From NCBI GenBank assembly GCA_049289295.1, contig JBATLL010000062.1, positions 201,160 to 265,159 on the forward strand: a stretch of 64,000 nt of DNA, in the 5' to 3' direction. This DNA comes from BOKV01 sp049289295. GTDB taxonomy: Bacteria > Pseudomonadota > Alphaproteobacteria > Rhizobiales > Rhizobiaceae. Under the pieces are notes generated by a model. That model did not search any database. It was not told where the DNA came from and saw only the letters and a list, made by a program, of their open reading frames with translations. Position numbers and translations under genes: made by a program. Below, piece by piece: positions 18,261 through 27,835 of the stretch (positions within the stretch are counted from its first letter, which is position 1; every line of letters starts with the position of its first letter).

Positions 18261-18451
18261 GCGCCATGCCCTTGGGGCACAAGTGCGCGGGCAGAATTGG
18301 CTGGAATTCTCTTTTTTACCGCTATGTGTGCAATCGCACAGATTTCATCGCCCCACACGCCGATATTCCATCCAGTGTCGCCATCCTCCCAGGCTCTGCC
18401 CCCCAGTGGGTGACACCGTCAACGCCACTCAACGTCTCCAGGAGATGTCAA

Positions 18452-18874
18452 ATGCTGAATGGAACCCGCACCCCGCTCATGGCATTCGCCCTTGTCGCCA
18501 TGACCCTTCCCGCAACGGCTGTGATGGCCAAGAATTTCGCCGTCAATCCGACCAGCGAACTGGTGGCGACCAAGGCGCAACTCGCAATCAAGTCGCCCGC
18601 CTCGAACGCTTGCCCGGCCACAGCACAACTGGCCGGCTGGATTTTCACGAACAAGCCCGGAACCGTGCGTTATCTGATGGCGCGCAAGGGCGGCTCCGTC
18701 CAGGGCCCCTTCGAGATCGAGGCGGTTCCTTCGCAGAACGGCGCGATGGCGAGCTTCTCGCGCACCATCAATATCGTGACGGCCATCGACACCGAGTATC
18801 GACTTCTCGTGGCAGATGGCACGGGCAAGGTGCTGAGCAATTGGGCACCCCTGAAGGCCAATTGCAAATTCTGA
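18452..18874 (+). CDS. small exported protein of unknown function
   Basis: A 140-residue protein with a clear Sec signal peptide: MLNGTRTPLMAFALVAMTLP, with likely cleavage after TAVMA. The mature part is rich in beta-type alternation and has two Cys residues (NACPATAQ and the final ANCKF), possibly forming a disulfide in the periplasm. The start is set by AGGAG seven bases upstream, although the frame continues open to 18266. The gene stands alone on the plus strand and ends in a strong terminator. I do not recognise a family. Confidence 0.82.
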   Translation: MLNGTRTPLMAFALVAMTLPATAVMAKNFAVNPTSELVATKAQLAIKSPASNACPATAQLAGWIFTNKPGTVRYLMARKGGSVQGPFEIEAVPSQNGAMASFSRTINIVTAIDTEYRLLVADGTGKVLSNWAPLKANCKF

Positions 18875-18883
18875 ACACGAACA

Positions 18884-18910
18884 GGCAGCGGGCAGCCCCC
18901 GCTGCCTTTT
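18884..18910 (+). terminator. Rho-independent terminator
   Basis: Perfect 9-bp stem GGCAGCGGG/CCCGCTGCC with a 5-base loop followed by TTTT, ten bases after the stop of the exported-protein gene. Confidence 0.85.
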
Positions 18911-19041
18911 AAGCAGGCGAAATCCAATGAAAATTTCCCGAATCTGCTGAATTAATGTGACAAAGTCGGACCAGTGTGCATAATTGTCGGGCACAAGAAG
19001 AGCTGGTTGACCAGCCCTGATTTAGCGGTCTTAGTCTTGGG

Positions 19042-19148
19042 AGGATGTGGATTTCTGGCGCGGGAAACTGCAGCCGCAATGCTTACGCAAAGTAACGAAA
19101 TCCGGGACACGCAAACTATGGCAGGGCGAAAGCCCTGCCTTTGTTTTT
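19042..19148 (+). ncRNA. candidate structured small RNA
   Basis: This gene-free stretch ends in a strong plus-strand terminator although no plus-strand gene lies upstream after the previous terminator at 18910. A possible promoter is TTGACC (19007-19012) with TTAGTC at 19031. Within the presumed transcript GGATTTC (19049-19055) pairs exactly with GAAATCC (19097-19103), enclosing two small hairpins (GCGG/CCGC and TTAC/GTAA). The layout, closed stem then terminator, is what an independent sRNA looks like. I could not match it to 6S, SRP, tmRNA or the alpha-r sRNA families by eye. A 16-codon frame starting at 19045 behind GGGAGG is possible but weak. Confidence 0.45.
19120..19148 (+). terminator. 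Rho-independent terminator of the candidate sRNA
   Basis: Perfect 8-bp stem GGCAGGGC/GCCCTGCC with a GAAA tetraloop, followed by TTTGTTTTT. No protein gene ends just before it. Confidence 0.85.
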
Positions 19149-19229
19149 GGTGCAATGTCTGAAATCATTACCCTGCTGGATATCAGGCAGCTTGCCCACG
19201 CGTTGCCGCGCAATTTCAGGCAGCCGTGA

Positions 19230-19493
19230 TCAGCCCGGAAAAAGGCTTGGAAACGGGTCGAAGCCGAATCCGGCCACGTGGGTCAGGTAATACCAGATCG
19301 CGAAAACCACTCCGGCCAGCAGCGTGTTGGCGACAAGCTTCATCCCGAACCGTGATTGCACAGGCGCGCCGGGATCGGTTCCCTGAAGGCGTTCGCCTTC
19401 CTCGGCCTGGCTCTTGACACCTACCGGCAGCACCATGAACAGCGTTACCCACCAGATGATGAAATAGACGGCAAAGCCGGTTAAGAACGACAT
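19230..19493 (-). CDS. DUF1467 family membrane protein
   Basis: An 87-residue protein with two predicted membrane helices, the first in GFAVYFIIWWVTLFMVLPVG and the second in LVANTLLAGVVFAIWYYLTH, separated by a short hydrophilic loop. It matches the DUF1467 family, found next to mce in many alphaproteobacteria; the function is unknown. It starts four bases after the mce stop and is probably the last gene of the nuo-downstream cluster. Confidence 0.88.
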   Translation of the reverse strand: MSFLTGFAVYFIIWWVTLFMVLPVGVKSQAEEGERLQGTDPGAPVQSRFGMKLVANTLLAGVVFAIWYYLTHVAGFGFDPFPSLFPG

Positions 19494-19496
19494 GAT

Positions 19497-19901
19497 TCAG
19501 ACCTGCTCCAGTTCGACCAGCGTTCCGCAGAAATCCTTAGGGTGCAGAAACAGTACGGGCTTGTTGTGCGCACCGATCTTCGGACTTCCATCGCCCAGCA
19601 CCCGCGCGCCTTGGCTGATCATGTGTTCGCGCGCCGCCACAATATCCTCGACCTCGTAGCACACATGATGAATGCCGCCCGATGGGTTCTTCGCGATGAA
19701 CTGGGCGATGGGCGAGTTTTCGCCAAGCGCTTCCAGCAATTCGATCTTGGTGTTGGGCAATTCTACGAAAACGACGGTCACACCATGTTCCGGCAAGGCC
19801 TGCGGCGCACTCACCCGCGCACCAAGCACATTGGCATAGGTCGCAGTGGCAGCCCCGAGGTCAGGCACGGCAATCGCCACATGGTTCAGCCTTCCAATCA
19901 T
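19497..19901 (-). CDS. mce: methylmalonyl-CoA epimerase
   Basis: Interconverts (2R)- and (2S)-methylmalonyl-CoA in propionyl-CoA degradation. A 134-residue VOC-superfamily protein with the metal ligands visible: His7 in MIGRLNHVAIAV, the GGIHHVCYEV His in the middle, and Glu in the final GTLVELEQV. The frame is open upstream to 19982, inside rnj, but the ATG at 19901, two bases after the rnj stop, matches the family start. Confidence 0.93.
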   Translation of the reverse strand: MIGRLNHVAIAVPDLGAATATYANVLGARVSAPQALPEHGVTVVFVELPNTKIELLEALGENSPIAQFIAKNPSGGIHHVCYEVEDIVAAREHMISQGARVLGDGSPKIGAHNKPVLFLHPKDFCGTLVELEQV

Positions 19902-19902
19902 C

Positions 19903-21567
19903 CTACACCCTCGCAACGAAAACCGTGACCATTGGCTTCTTGCCCCAATGATCGCGCGCGGCTGCCCGCACTGCCTTTTCAATCGAATTCATGATCGTTT
20001 CGTCATCGCGCCGCCGTGCGACGGGAAGGGAATCGATTGCCTGAGATGCCACATCGAACAGGATGTCATCGAAGGCTTCACCTGTGGGCACACGTGCCGG
20101 AAGGCCATGCACGGAAAGATCCACATCGTCGGCCAGCCGACCTTTCTGGTCCAGCACGATCGACACGGCAACCAGTCCGGCGAAGGAAAGTCGACGCCGC
20201 TCGCGGACCCCGACATCCTCGTCATTGCCGATCACCGAGCCATCCTTGTAGATGCGCCCGTGCGGCACTTCACCGATGATTTCGGCTGGCCCCGGCGCAA
20301 GCCGAAGCATGTGGCCATTGCGTACCGGCGCCACCTGGGGAACGCCAAACCCGGCCGCCAGCGCGGCATGGGCACTCAGATGCGCTGCTTCGCCATGCAC
20401 TGGCACCGAAATCTGCGGCCTGACCCAGCCATACATCTGCTCCAGTTCATCCTGCCGCGGATGGCCGGAAACATGGACCAGCGCATCATCATCCGTGATG
20501 ATGTCGACACCCAGATCGATGAGCCTGTTCTTGGTTTCAAGAATGGCCTTCTCGTTGCCGGGTATGGTGCGCGAGGAATAGACGACCGTGTCGCCTGCCC
20601 CAAGATGCACCCGCGGATGCTCGTCGCGTGCAAGCTTGGCAAGAGCCGCCCTGTCCTCACCTTGGCTTCCGGTAAGGATGATCACGACCTTCTTGCGGTC
20701 GAGCGACTGGAATTCATCCTCGTCGATGAACTCGTCCAGGCCTTCGAGATAGCCGATTTCGTCAGCCACTTCCGACACGCGACGGATCGACCGGCCCATC
20801 AGCATGACCTTGCGACCTGCCTTCTGCGCAGCATGGGCAATGGAGCGAATACGCCCGACATTCGACGAGAAGGTAGTGATCGCGACGCGACCGGAAGCGT
20901 TGGTGATGATGTCTGCAAGACTGTCGGAGACAGCCTGTTCCGTCGGCGACTTGCCGGTACGCATGGCATTGGTTGAATCGCAGATGAGCGCCAGTACACC
21001 AGCGTCGCCCGCCCGGCGAAACGCCTTTTCATCCGTATCCGCCCCAAGCGAGGGCTCGGCGTCGATCTTCCAGTCGCCCGTATGGATCAGTTTGCCGAGC
21101 GGTGTGGAAATCAGAAGGGACACGGGTTCCGGGATGGAGTGGGTGACATGCAGCGCTTCAAGTTCGAACGGGCCGACATTGAACCGCTCCCCGGCCTTGA
21201 AGATGTTCACCGGAATTTTCGGTGCGTTTTGTTCCGAGGTCGCCTTGGATTCAAGCATGCCTGCCGTGAACGGTGTGCACCAGACCGGCTTGAGCAGCTT
21301 TGGCCACAGGGCGAGCAGCGCGCCGTAATGATCCTCGTGGGAATGGGTGATGACGATGCCCTTCAGGCTGTCGCCGAGGCTGACAGCAAACTGGATATCG
21401 GGAAGGACGAGGTCTACGCCCGGCAGGTCTGGCCCAGGGAATGTGACGCCGCAATCGACCATGATCCATTGCCGTTTCTTTGCCGGGCCATAACCGTACA
21501 GCGCAAGGTTCATGCCGATTTCGCCCACCCCGCCAAGCGGGACGAAAACCAGATCGCTATCAGACAT
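19903..21567 (-). CDS. rnj: ribonuclease J
   Basis: Metallo-beta-lactamase/beta-CASP RNase with endo- and 5' exonuclease activity in RNA maturation. The zinc motif is THSHEDHYGALL near residue 75, followed by the beta-CASP domain (LICDSTNAMRTGKSPTEQ, STFSSNVGRI) and the SGHPRQDEL region with a downstream His motif. The 554-residue length is normal. The start overlaps the birA stop by one base, and mce follows. Alphaproteobacteria commonly use RNase J together with RNase E. Confidence 0.93.
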   Translation of the reverse strand: MSDSDLVFVPLGGVGEIGMNLALYGYGPAKKRQWIMVDCGVTFPGPDLPGVDLVLPDIQFAVSLGDSLKGIVITHSHEDHYGALLALWPKLLKPVWCTPFTAGMLESKATSEQNAPKIPVNIFKAGERFNVGPFELEALHVTHSIPEPVSLLISTPLGKLIHTGDWKIDAEPSLGADTDEKAFRRAGDAGVLALICDSTNAMRTGKSPTEQAVSDSLADIITNASGRVAITTFSSNVGRIRSIAHAAQKAGRKVMLMGRSIRRVSEVADEIGYLEGLDEFIDEDEFQSLDRKKVVIILTGSQGEDRAALAKLARDEHPRVHLGAGDTVVYSSRTIPGNEKAILETKNRLIDLGVDIITDDDALVHVSGHPRQDELEQMYGWVRPQISVPVHGEAAHLSAHAALAAGFGVPQVAPVRNGHMLRLAPGPAEIIGEVPHGRIYKDGSVIGNDEDVGVRERRRLSFAGLVAVSIVLDQKGRLADDVDLSVHGLPARVPTGEAFDDILFDVASQAIDSLPVARRRDDETIMNSIEKAVRAAARDHWGKKPMVTVFVARV

Positions 21568-22346
21568 CAGTCACTTTTCCTCGTTTTGGGCGGATTTGAA
21601 AAGAAAATGTCCGCCACAGAAAGTTTCACGATGCTTCCATCGTCCAGCTCGAGATCAAGCATCCCGTTCTCGTCAATCGTATCAAATGTGCCTGACAATT
21701 CCCGCCCTGCCATCTTCACATAGATGCGCTCTCCAACGCCAGTCGCTTTTTCCAGCCACTTTCGCCGTATCGGCTCGAAACCTTCGCCGCGCGCCCATTG
21801 CCCGACAAGCAGGTCAAGCTTTCCCGCCATCAGCTTGAGGAAGGCTTCAGGGCTGATGCTGAGGCCTTCACTGGCCAGGTCCGTTGCCTTGTGCAGAACC
21901 TCGTCGGGATGCGAGGCGCAATTGACGCCAACGCCCGCGATCAGCACGCCCTTTCCGGCGATGGCATGGCTTTCCAGCAATATGCCACTCACCTTGCGGC
22001 CCGATACGAGCACATCATTCGGCCATTTCAGTGAAACATCGCGCACGATGCCATGCTGGTGAAACAGATCGGCAAGTGTGTCGCGCACTGCCAGCGCAAC
22101 AACGAAGGTAAGCGTACCCAGTTTCTGGCGCGGTGCCGGATCGATCAACAGAAGCGAAGCAAACAGATTGCCTTCCTGCGAAACCCAGTCCCGCCCCCTG
22201 CTGCCGCGGCCTGCCGTCTGACGACGGGCCATGATCCACAATCTGCCGGGATCCCCCTGTGTTGCCGCGTCCAGACAGGCCGTGTTGGTGGAGGTGGTTT
22301 CCTCCAGCACGCGAAGCCGGTAACCGGTTGGCAAGTTTCCTTTCAC
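21567..22346 (-). CDS. birA: biotin--[acetyl-CoA-carboxylase] ligase
   Basis: Attaches biotin to the carboxyl carrier protein. The 259-residue protein has the biotin/ATP-binding motif GRGSRGRDWVSQEGNLFAS, the catalytic-domain motif LKWPNDVLV (as VSLKWPNDVLVSGRKVSGIL) and a short C-terminal SH3-like domain. It has no N-terminal winged helix, so it is a ligase only and not a biotin-operon repressor. It starts one base before nuoN ends (22348) and is linked to the nuo operon, a common rhizobial arrangement. Confidence 0.93.
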   Translation of the reverse strand: MKGNLPTGYRLRVLEETTSTNTACLDAATQGDPGRLWIMARRQTAGRGSRGRDWVSQEGNLFASLLLIDPAPRQKLGTLTFVVALAVRDTLADLFHQHGIVRDVSLKWPNDVLVSGRKVSGILLESHAIAGKGVLIAGVGVNCASHPDEVLHKATDLASEGLSISPEAFLKLMAGKLDLLVGQWARGEGFEPIRRKWLEKATGVGERIYVKMAGRELSGTFDTIDENGMLDLELDDGSIVKLSVADIFFSNPPKTRKSD

Positions 22347-22347
22347 C

Positions 22348-23799
22348 TCAGAAGAAGGTCGCAGCGGCAGTGGAAGTCACCCCGAACACATATCCTGCAA
22401 AGAGATAGAAGAAGCTGACGAAGATGCTGCTGAACGCCAGCACGATCTTCAGTTCGTTTGCCATTGGAACGAACTCGTCACCAGCCTCATCGAACCACAT
22501 CACCTTGATGATGCGAATATAGTAGAACGCGCCAACAACGCTCGCCAGCACACCGATGATGGCCAGCGCATAGAGCTTGGCCTCGATCGCTGCCACGAAG
22601 ACGAAATATTTACCGAAGAAGCCCGCAAGCGGTGGAATGCCGGCAAGCGAGAACATCAGCGCGGTCAGGCAAAGCGCGATGACCGGGTTGCGGGCAGCAA
22701 GGCCGGAAAGATCGGAAATGTCTTCCACCATGCCTTCCTTGTTCCGCATGGCAAGAATGCAGGCGAAGGTGCCGAGCGTCATTACCATGTATATCAGCAT
22801 GTACAGCACCACGCCATTGATGCCTGCCTGCGTACCGGCGGCAAGGCCCACCAGCGCATAACCCATATGTCCAATCGACGAATAGGCCATCAGCCGCTTG
22901 ATGTTTGTCTGGCCAATGGCGGCAAAGGCACCCAGCACCATCGAGGCGATGGAGATGAAGGCGATGACCTGCTGCCAGTCGGTTGTTACCGGTTCGAACG
23001 CCTGCATGGTGACCCGTACCATCAGCGCCATGGCGGCAATCTTGGGTGCAGCGGCAAAGAACGCCGTTACGGGCGTTGGTGCACCCTCATAGACGTCCGG
23101 TGTCCACATGTGGAACGGCACGGCAGAAATCTTGAAGCAAAGCCCGGCAAGGATGAAGACGAGACCGAAGGTCAGCCCGACCGAACGGCCGGTCCCCGCA
23201 ATTGCCTGGGCAACGGCGTCGAAATCCAGTTGCCCGGTAAAGCCATAGACGAGCGTGATGCCGTATAGCAGCATGCCCGACGAAAGCGCGCCAAGGACGA
23301 AATATTTGAGCCCGGCCTCCGTTGAACGCAGGGAATCGCGATTGATCGCCGCTGTCACGTAAAGCGCCAGCGACTGAAGCTCCAGGCCCATGTAGAGCGT
23401 CAGGAGATTGTTCGCCGAAATCATCAGCATCATGCCGACCGTGGCAAGCACGACAAGCACCGGATATTCGAAATGCTCGAACTGTTCCTTGCGCATGAAC
23501 GAAACCGACATGGCAATGGCTGTACCAGAACCGATAAGCGCCAGCACCTTCATCAGCTTTGCGAACGGATCAATCACGAGCGCGCCTGAGAAGGCCTTCC
23601 CCTCACCCGTGAACCAGTGCAGCCAAAGGGCGGCAATGACGATCACGGCTATCGCCAGACCGGTGACTGCCGACGCGGCATTGCGACCGCGAAACACCCC
23701 AAGCATCAGCAGCACCATTGCGCCGACCGCAAGGATCAGTTCAGGTGCAGCCAGCATCAGATCGGGCTTGAGTGAGGAAAGTTCCATTGCCTGTTCCAT
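22348..23799 (-). CDS. nuoN: NADH-quinone oxidoreductase subunit N
   Basis: Antiporter-like proton-pumping subunit of complex I, membrane arm. The 483-residue protein has about 14 hydrophobic segments, the MSVSFMRKEQFEHFEYPVLV region with the conserved Glu/Lys motif, and the KISAVPFHMWTPDVYEGAPTP signature of Mrp-type subunits. It is the last nuo gene, directly before birA. Confidence 0.96.
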   Translation of the reverse strand: MEQAMELSSLKPDLMLAAPELILAVGAMVLLMLGVFRGRNAASAVTGLAIAVIVIAALWLHWFTGEGKAFSGALVIDPFAKLMKVLALIGSGTAIAMSVSFMRKEQFEHFEYPVLVVLATVGMMLMISANNLLTLYMGLELQSLALYVTAAINRDSLRSTEAGLKYFVLGALSSGMLLYGITLVYGFTGQLDFDAVAQAIAGTGRSVGLTFGLVFILAGLCFKISAVPFHMWTPDVYEGAPTPVTAFFAAAPKIAAMALMVRVTMQAFEPVTTDWQQVIAFISIASMVLGAFAAIGQTNIKRLMAYSSIGHMGYALVGLAAGTQAGINGVVLYMLIYMVMTLGTFACILAMRNKEGMVEDISDLSGLAARNPVIALCLTALMFSLAGIPPLAGFFGKYFVFVAAIEAKLYALAIIGVLASVVGAFYYIRIIKVMWFDEAGDEFVPMANELKIVLAFSSIFVSFFYLFAGYVFGVTSTAAATFF

Positions 23800-23808
23800 G
23801 ATCGATCC

Positions 23809-25323
23809 TCAGTGGCCGGCAGCAACGGTCACGTGACCTGCCGCTTCCAGCGCTGCATGATAATTGGCTATCAGCGCCTCGACAGATGCCGATGTGACGT
23901 TGAAGACCGGATTGGGGTATACCCCGAAGAAGATCACGAGTGCCACGAGCGGGAAGAGAATTTCGCGCTCGCGACGGCTCAGATCCATCATCGACTTGAG
24001 GCTTTCCTTCTCCAGCGCACCGAATATGACGCGCCGATAAAGCCACAAGGCATAGGCAGCCGACAGGATCACGCCAGTGGTTGCGAATGCAGCCACCCAG
24101 CTGTTGGCCTGGAAGGCGCCCAGCAGCGTCATGAATTCGCCGACGAAACCCGAAGTTCCGGGAAGCCCGACATTGGCCATGGTGAAGATCAGGAAGATCG
24201 TCGCATATTTGGGCATGCGGTTGACGAGCCCGCCATAGGCCGCGATCTCGCGCGTATGCATCCGGTCGTAGATCACACCAACGCACAGGAACAGTGCGCC
24301 CGACACGAGCCCGTGCGACAGCATCTGGTAGATCGCGCCCTGGATACCGTAGATATTGGCGGTGAAAATCCCCATCGTCACGTAACCCATATGCGCAACG
24401 GAGGAATAGGCGATCAGCTTCTTGATATCTTCCTGCATCAGCGCCACGAGCGAGGTGTAGATGATCGCCACGACTGAAAGCGTGTAGACCAGCGGCGCGA
24501 AATCCGCACTGGCGAGCGGGAACATTGGCAGCGAGAAGCGCAGGAAACCATAACCGCCCATCTTCAGCAGGACACCAGCCAGGATGACCGAACCCGCTGT
24601 TGGCGCTTCGACGTGGGCATCGGGAAGCCATGTATGCACAGGCCACATCGGCATCTTCACTGCAAACGAGGCGAAGAAGGCCAGCCATAGCCATGTCTGC
24701 ATGGCGGCCGGGAATTCATGCGTCAGCAGTGTCGGAATATCGGTCGTGTCCGCCTGCCAGTACATCGCCATCATGGCCAGCAGCATCAGCACGGAACCGA
24801 GCAGCGTGTAGAGGAAGAACTTGAACGATGCATAGACGCGCCGCTTGCCGCCCCACACACCGATGATGATGAACATCGGAATGAGACCAGCTTCAAAGAA
24901 GATGTAGAACAGCATCAGGTCCAGCGCGCAGAAGACCCCGATCATGAAGGTTTCCAGCAGCAGGAACGCAATCATGTATTCCTTCACGCGGTGCTGCACC
25001 GAGGTCCAGCTTGCGCGGATGCAAAGCGGCATGAGGAACGTCGTCAGGATGATGAACAGCATCGAAATGCCGTCCACACCCATGTGGTAGCTCATGAAGC
25101 CATCGATCCAGGTGTATTTTTCCACCATCTGGAAGCCGGACACGGATGTGTCGAAACCACCCCAGATGAATAGCGACACGACGAAGGTCAGGATCGTTGT
25201 GAACAGTGCCACATTGCGGATGTTGCGCTGGGCGATCTCGCCCTCACCGCTGATCAGCAGGATGATCAGCGCGCCAAATGCAGGCAGGAATGTAACGACG
25301 GATAGGATCAGCCAGTCGCTCAT
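23809..25323 (-). CDS. nuoM: NADH-quinone oxidoreductase subunit M
   Basis: Antiporter-like membrane subunit of complex I. The 504-residue protein starts MSDWLILSVVTFLPAFGALI; the upstream extension of the frame to 25350 overlaps nuoL and is not used. Conserved pieces include SYHMGVDGISMLFI, VKMPMWPVHTWLPDAHVEAP and KKLIAYSSVAHMGYV with the channel lysines. Its start shares one base with the nuoL stop. Confidence 0.96.
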   Translation of the reverse strand: MSDWLILSVVTFLPAFGALIILLISGEGEIAQRNIRNVALFTTILTFVVSLFIWGGFDTSVSGFQMVEKYTWIDGFMSYHMGVDGISMLFIILTTFLMPLCIRASWTSVQHRVKEYMIAFLLLETFMIGVFCALDLMLFYIFFEAGLIPMFIIIGVWGGKRRVYASFKFFLYTLLGSVLMLLAMMAMYWQADTTDIPTLLTHEFPAAMQTWLWLAFFASFAVKMPMWPVHTWLPDAHVEAPTAGSVILAGVLLKMGGYGFLRFSLPMFPLASADFAPLVYTLSVVAIIYTSLVALMQEDIKKLIAYSSVAHMGYVTMGIFTANIYGIQGAIYQMLSHGLVSGALFLCVGVIYDRMHTREIAAYGGLVNRMPKYATIFLIFTMANVGLPGTSGFVGEFMTLLGAFQANSWVAAFATTGVILSAAYALWLYRRVIFGALEKESLKSMMDLSRREREILFPLVALVIFFGVYPNPVFNVTSASVEALIANYHAALEAAGHVTVAAGH

Positions 25324-27332
25324 CAGCGAATTCCTCCGAACATGGCCCATGTGATGAGCAGAGCGATGCCGATGAGCATGGCGAACGCGTAGTGATAGAC
25401 ATAGCCCGATTGCAGGCGGACGATCCTGTTGGTGATGTCCTGCACCCGTGCGGAAATGCCGTCAGGACCAAATCCGTCGATCAGCCAGCCATCCCCCTTC
25501 TTCCACAGGAAACGGCCAATCGCCTTGGCAGGCCGCACGAACAGGAAGTCGTAGATCTCGTCGAAATACCACTTGTTCAGGAGGAAGGCATACAGACCAG
25601 GCTGGGTCTGGGCGAAGGCTTTGGGCAGATCCGTGTTGCGGATGTAGAACAGCCAGGCAAGCACGAAACCCGAAACCATCATGATGAAGGGTGAGAGCTT
25701 CACCAGAAGCGGCACATGGTGGAAGTGTTCCAGTATCTCGTTGCCGGGTCCGGCAAGCAGCGCCTCGCGCCAGAACCCGTTGTACCAGGTTGCCTGGTGC
25801 ATTTCCGGATCATGGCCGATGAAGCTGCCCGCAAAGACCACACCGGCCAGCAACGCGCCTGTCGCCAGGATATACAGCGGCACCAGCATCACCTTCGGCG
25901 ATTCATGCACATGGTCCATGACCTCGTCCGAAGCGCGCGGCTTGCCGTGGAATGTCATGAAGATCAGGCGCCAGGAATAGAAGCTCGTGAAGAAGGCAGC
26001 GATCACCAGCAGCGTGAAGGCATAGCCCGCTGCCGGGCTGTGCGCGGCATAAACGCTTTCGATGATGGCATCCTTGGAGAAGAAACCGGCCGTGCCGATA
26101 ACCGTACCTGGAATGCCAAGTCCTGTCAGCGCAACCGTGCCGATCACCATCATCCAGTAGGTCATGGGAATATGGCCCCGAAGACCGCCCATGCGCCGCA
26201 TGTCCTGCTCATCGGAGACAGCGTGAATGACCGACCCTGCTCCAAGGAACAGCAGCGCCTTGAAGAAGGCGTGGGTGAAGAGATGGAAGATGCCAGCGCC
26301 ATAAGCACCAACGCCAAGGGCGGCGAACATGTAGCCCAGCTGCGAACAGGTCGAATAGGCGATCACGCGCTTGATGTCGTTCTGGACAAGGCCAACCGTC
26401 GCGGCGAAGAACGCCGTTGTGGCTCCGATGACCGTCACGAATGCCAGCGCCGTGTGCGAATATTCGAACACCGGCGACATGCGCGCCACGAGGAACACGC
26501 CTGCCGTGACCATGGTCGCGGCATGGATCAGTGCTGAGACGGGCGTTGGACCTTCCATCGCGTCCGGCAGCCAGGTGTGCAGCAGGAACTGTGCCGACTT
26601 GCCCATCGCCCCCATGAACAGAAGCACGCAGACAACGGTCAGAGCTTCTGGCTTGCCCAGGTGATAGCCGAGAAATTCAAGCACCGGCTCGCCATGCTCG
26701 GCCCCTTCGACATGCGCAAATCCAGATGCGTTGGCAAAAATGGTCGAGAATTCGATTGAATTGAACAGGACGAAAAGCCCGAAAATGCCAAGCGCAAATC
26801 CGAAGTCGCCAACCCGGTTGACAATGAAGGCCTTCATCGCCGCGGCATTGGCGGAAGGTTTCTTGAACCAGAAGCCGATCAGGAGATAGGAGGCAAGGCC
26901 AACGCCCTCCCAGCCGAAGAACATCTGCAGCAGATTGTCGGACGTCACCAGCATCAGCATAGCGAAGGTGAACAGCGACAGATAGGCAAAGAAGCGCGGG
27001 CGGTGCGGATCGTGATGCATGTAGCCGATGGAGTAGATATGCACCAGGCTCGAAACCGTGTTCACGACCACCAGCATCACCACGGTCAGCGTGTCGATGC
27101 GGAACGCCCAGTTTACCGACAGCGAGCCGGTATTGACCCACTGCATCACCTGCACCGTGAACGGTTCGCTCTCGCTATAGGCAAAGCTGATGAAGGCAAT
27201 CCAGCTCAGCACCGCGGAAATCACCAGGAACCCGGAAGTGATGTATTCGCACCCCTTCACGCCAAGCGACTTGGGGAACAGGCCCGCCAGCAGGAAGCCA
27301 AGCAGCGGAAGGAAAACGATGGCGTGGTACAT
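25323..27332 (-). CDS. nuoL: NADH-quinone oxidoreductase subunit L
   Basis: The distal antiporter-like subunit of complex I with the long lateral helix. The protein has 669 residues from MYHAIVFLPLLGF; it carries LLIGFWFKKPSANAAAMKAF, KSAQFLLHTWLPDAMEGPTP and KRVIAYSTCSQLGYM, and a C-terminal amphipathic helix plus last transmembrane helix. GAGG lies just upstream of the ATG at 27332. A 155-base gap separates it from nuoK; nothing notable was found there. Confidence 0.96.
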   Translation of the reverse strand: MYHAIVFLPLLGFLLAGLFPKSLGVKGCEYITSGFLVISAVLSWIAFISFAYSESEPFTVQVMQWVNTGSLSVNWAFRIDTLTVVMLVVVNTVSSLVHIYSIGYMHHDPHRPRFFAYLSLFTFAMLMLVTSDNLLQMFFGWEGVGLASYLLIGFWFKKPSANAAAMKAFIVNRVGDFGFALGIFGLFVLFNSIEFSTIFANASGFAHVEGAEHGEPVLEFLGYHLGKPEALTVVCVLLFMGAMGKSAQFLLHTWLPDAMEGPTPVSALIHAATMVTAGVFLVARMSPVFEYSHTALAFVTVIGATTAFFAATVGLVQNDIKRVIAYSTCSQLGYMFAALGVGAYGAGIFHLFTHAFFKALLFLGAGSVIHAVSDEQDMRRMGGLRGHIPMTYWMMVIGTVALTGLGIPGTVIGTAGFFSKDAIIESVYAAHSPAAGYAFTLLVIAAFFTSFYSWRLIFMTFHGKPRASDEVMDHVHESPKVMLVPLYILATGALLAGVVFAGSFIGHDPEMHQATWYNGFWREALLAGPGNEILEHFHHVPLLVKLSPFIMMVSGFVLAWLFYIRNTDLPKAFAQTQPGLYAFLLNKWYFDEIYDFLFVRPAKAIGRFLWKKGDGWLIDGFGPDGISARVQDITNRIVRLQSGYVYHYAFAMLIGIALLITWAMFGGIR

Positions 27333-27487
27333 GATCCTCAGATCCCCTTGCATGCGGGCGGGCAGCAGCGTGGGCGGCTCCCCAATGGTTCACGGGCTGC
27401 ACTGCCTGCCCGCGCCCGGCAACCGGGTACGGGAAACAAGGCTGGGCACGTCCTTGCGGACTGGAAGTGAATAACAGCCGACACGGA

Positions 27488-27796
27488 TCAACCCTTCATC
27501 ATGTTGATGTCTTCAACCGCGATGGAACCCCGGTTGCGGAAGAAGACCACGAGGATTGCAAGTCCGATCGCCGCTTCTGCCGCAGCAACCGTCAGCACGA
27601 ACAGCGCGAAGACCTGGCCCATCAAATCGCCCAGCACATGGCTGAAGGCCACGAAATTCAGGTTCACCGAAAGCAGGATCAACTCGATCGACATCAGGAT
27701 GATGATGACGTTCTTCTTGTTGAGAAAGATTCCCAGCATGCCGATGCTGAAGAGCATCGCGCTGACTGCCAGATAGTGGGAAATTCCGATTTCCAT
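27488..27796 (-). CDS. nuoK: NADH-quinone oxidoreductase subunit K
   Basis: Small membrane subunit of complex I with three helices. The 102-residue protein starts MEIGISHYLAVSAMLFSIG and ends SIAVEDINMMKG; the conserved membrane Glu residues are in VIIILMSIELILLSVNLNFVAF and TVAAAEAAIGLAI. A GTG 12 bases upstream is also possible, but the ATG at 27796 gives the usual family start. Confidence 0.95.
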   Translation of the reverse strand: MEIGISHYLAVSAMLFSIGMLGIFLNKKNVIIILMSIELILLSVNLNFVAFSHVLGDLMGQVFALFVLTVAAAEAAIGLAILVVFFRNRGSIAVEDINMMKG

Positions 27797-27835
27797 TGAC
27801 CCGCTCACTTGTCTGAACCCGCGACTTTCATCGCG

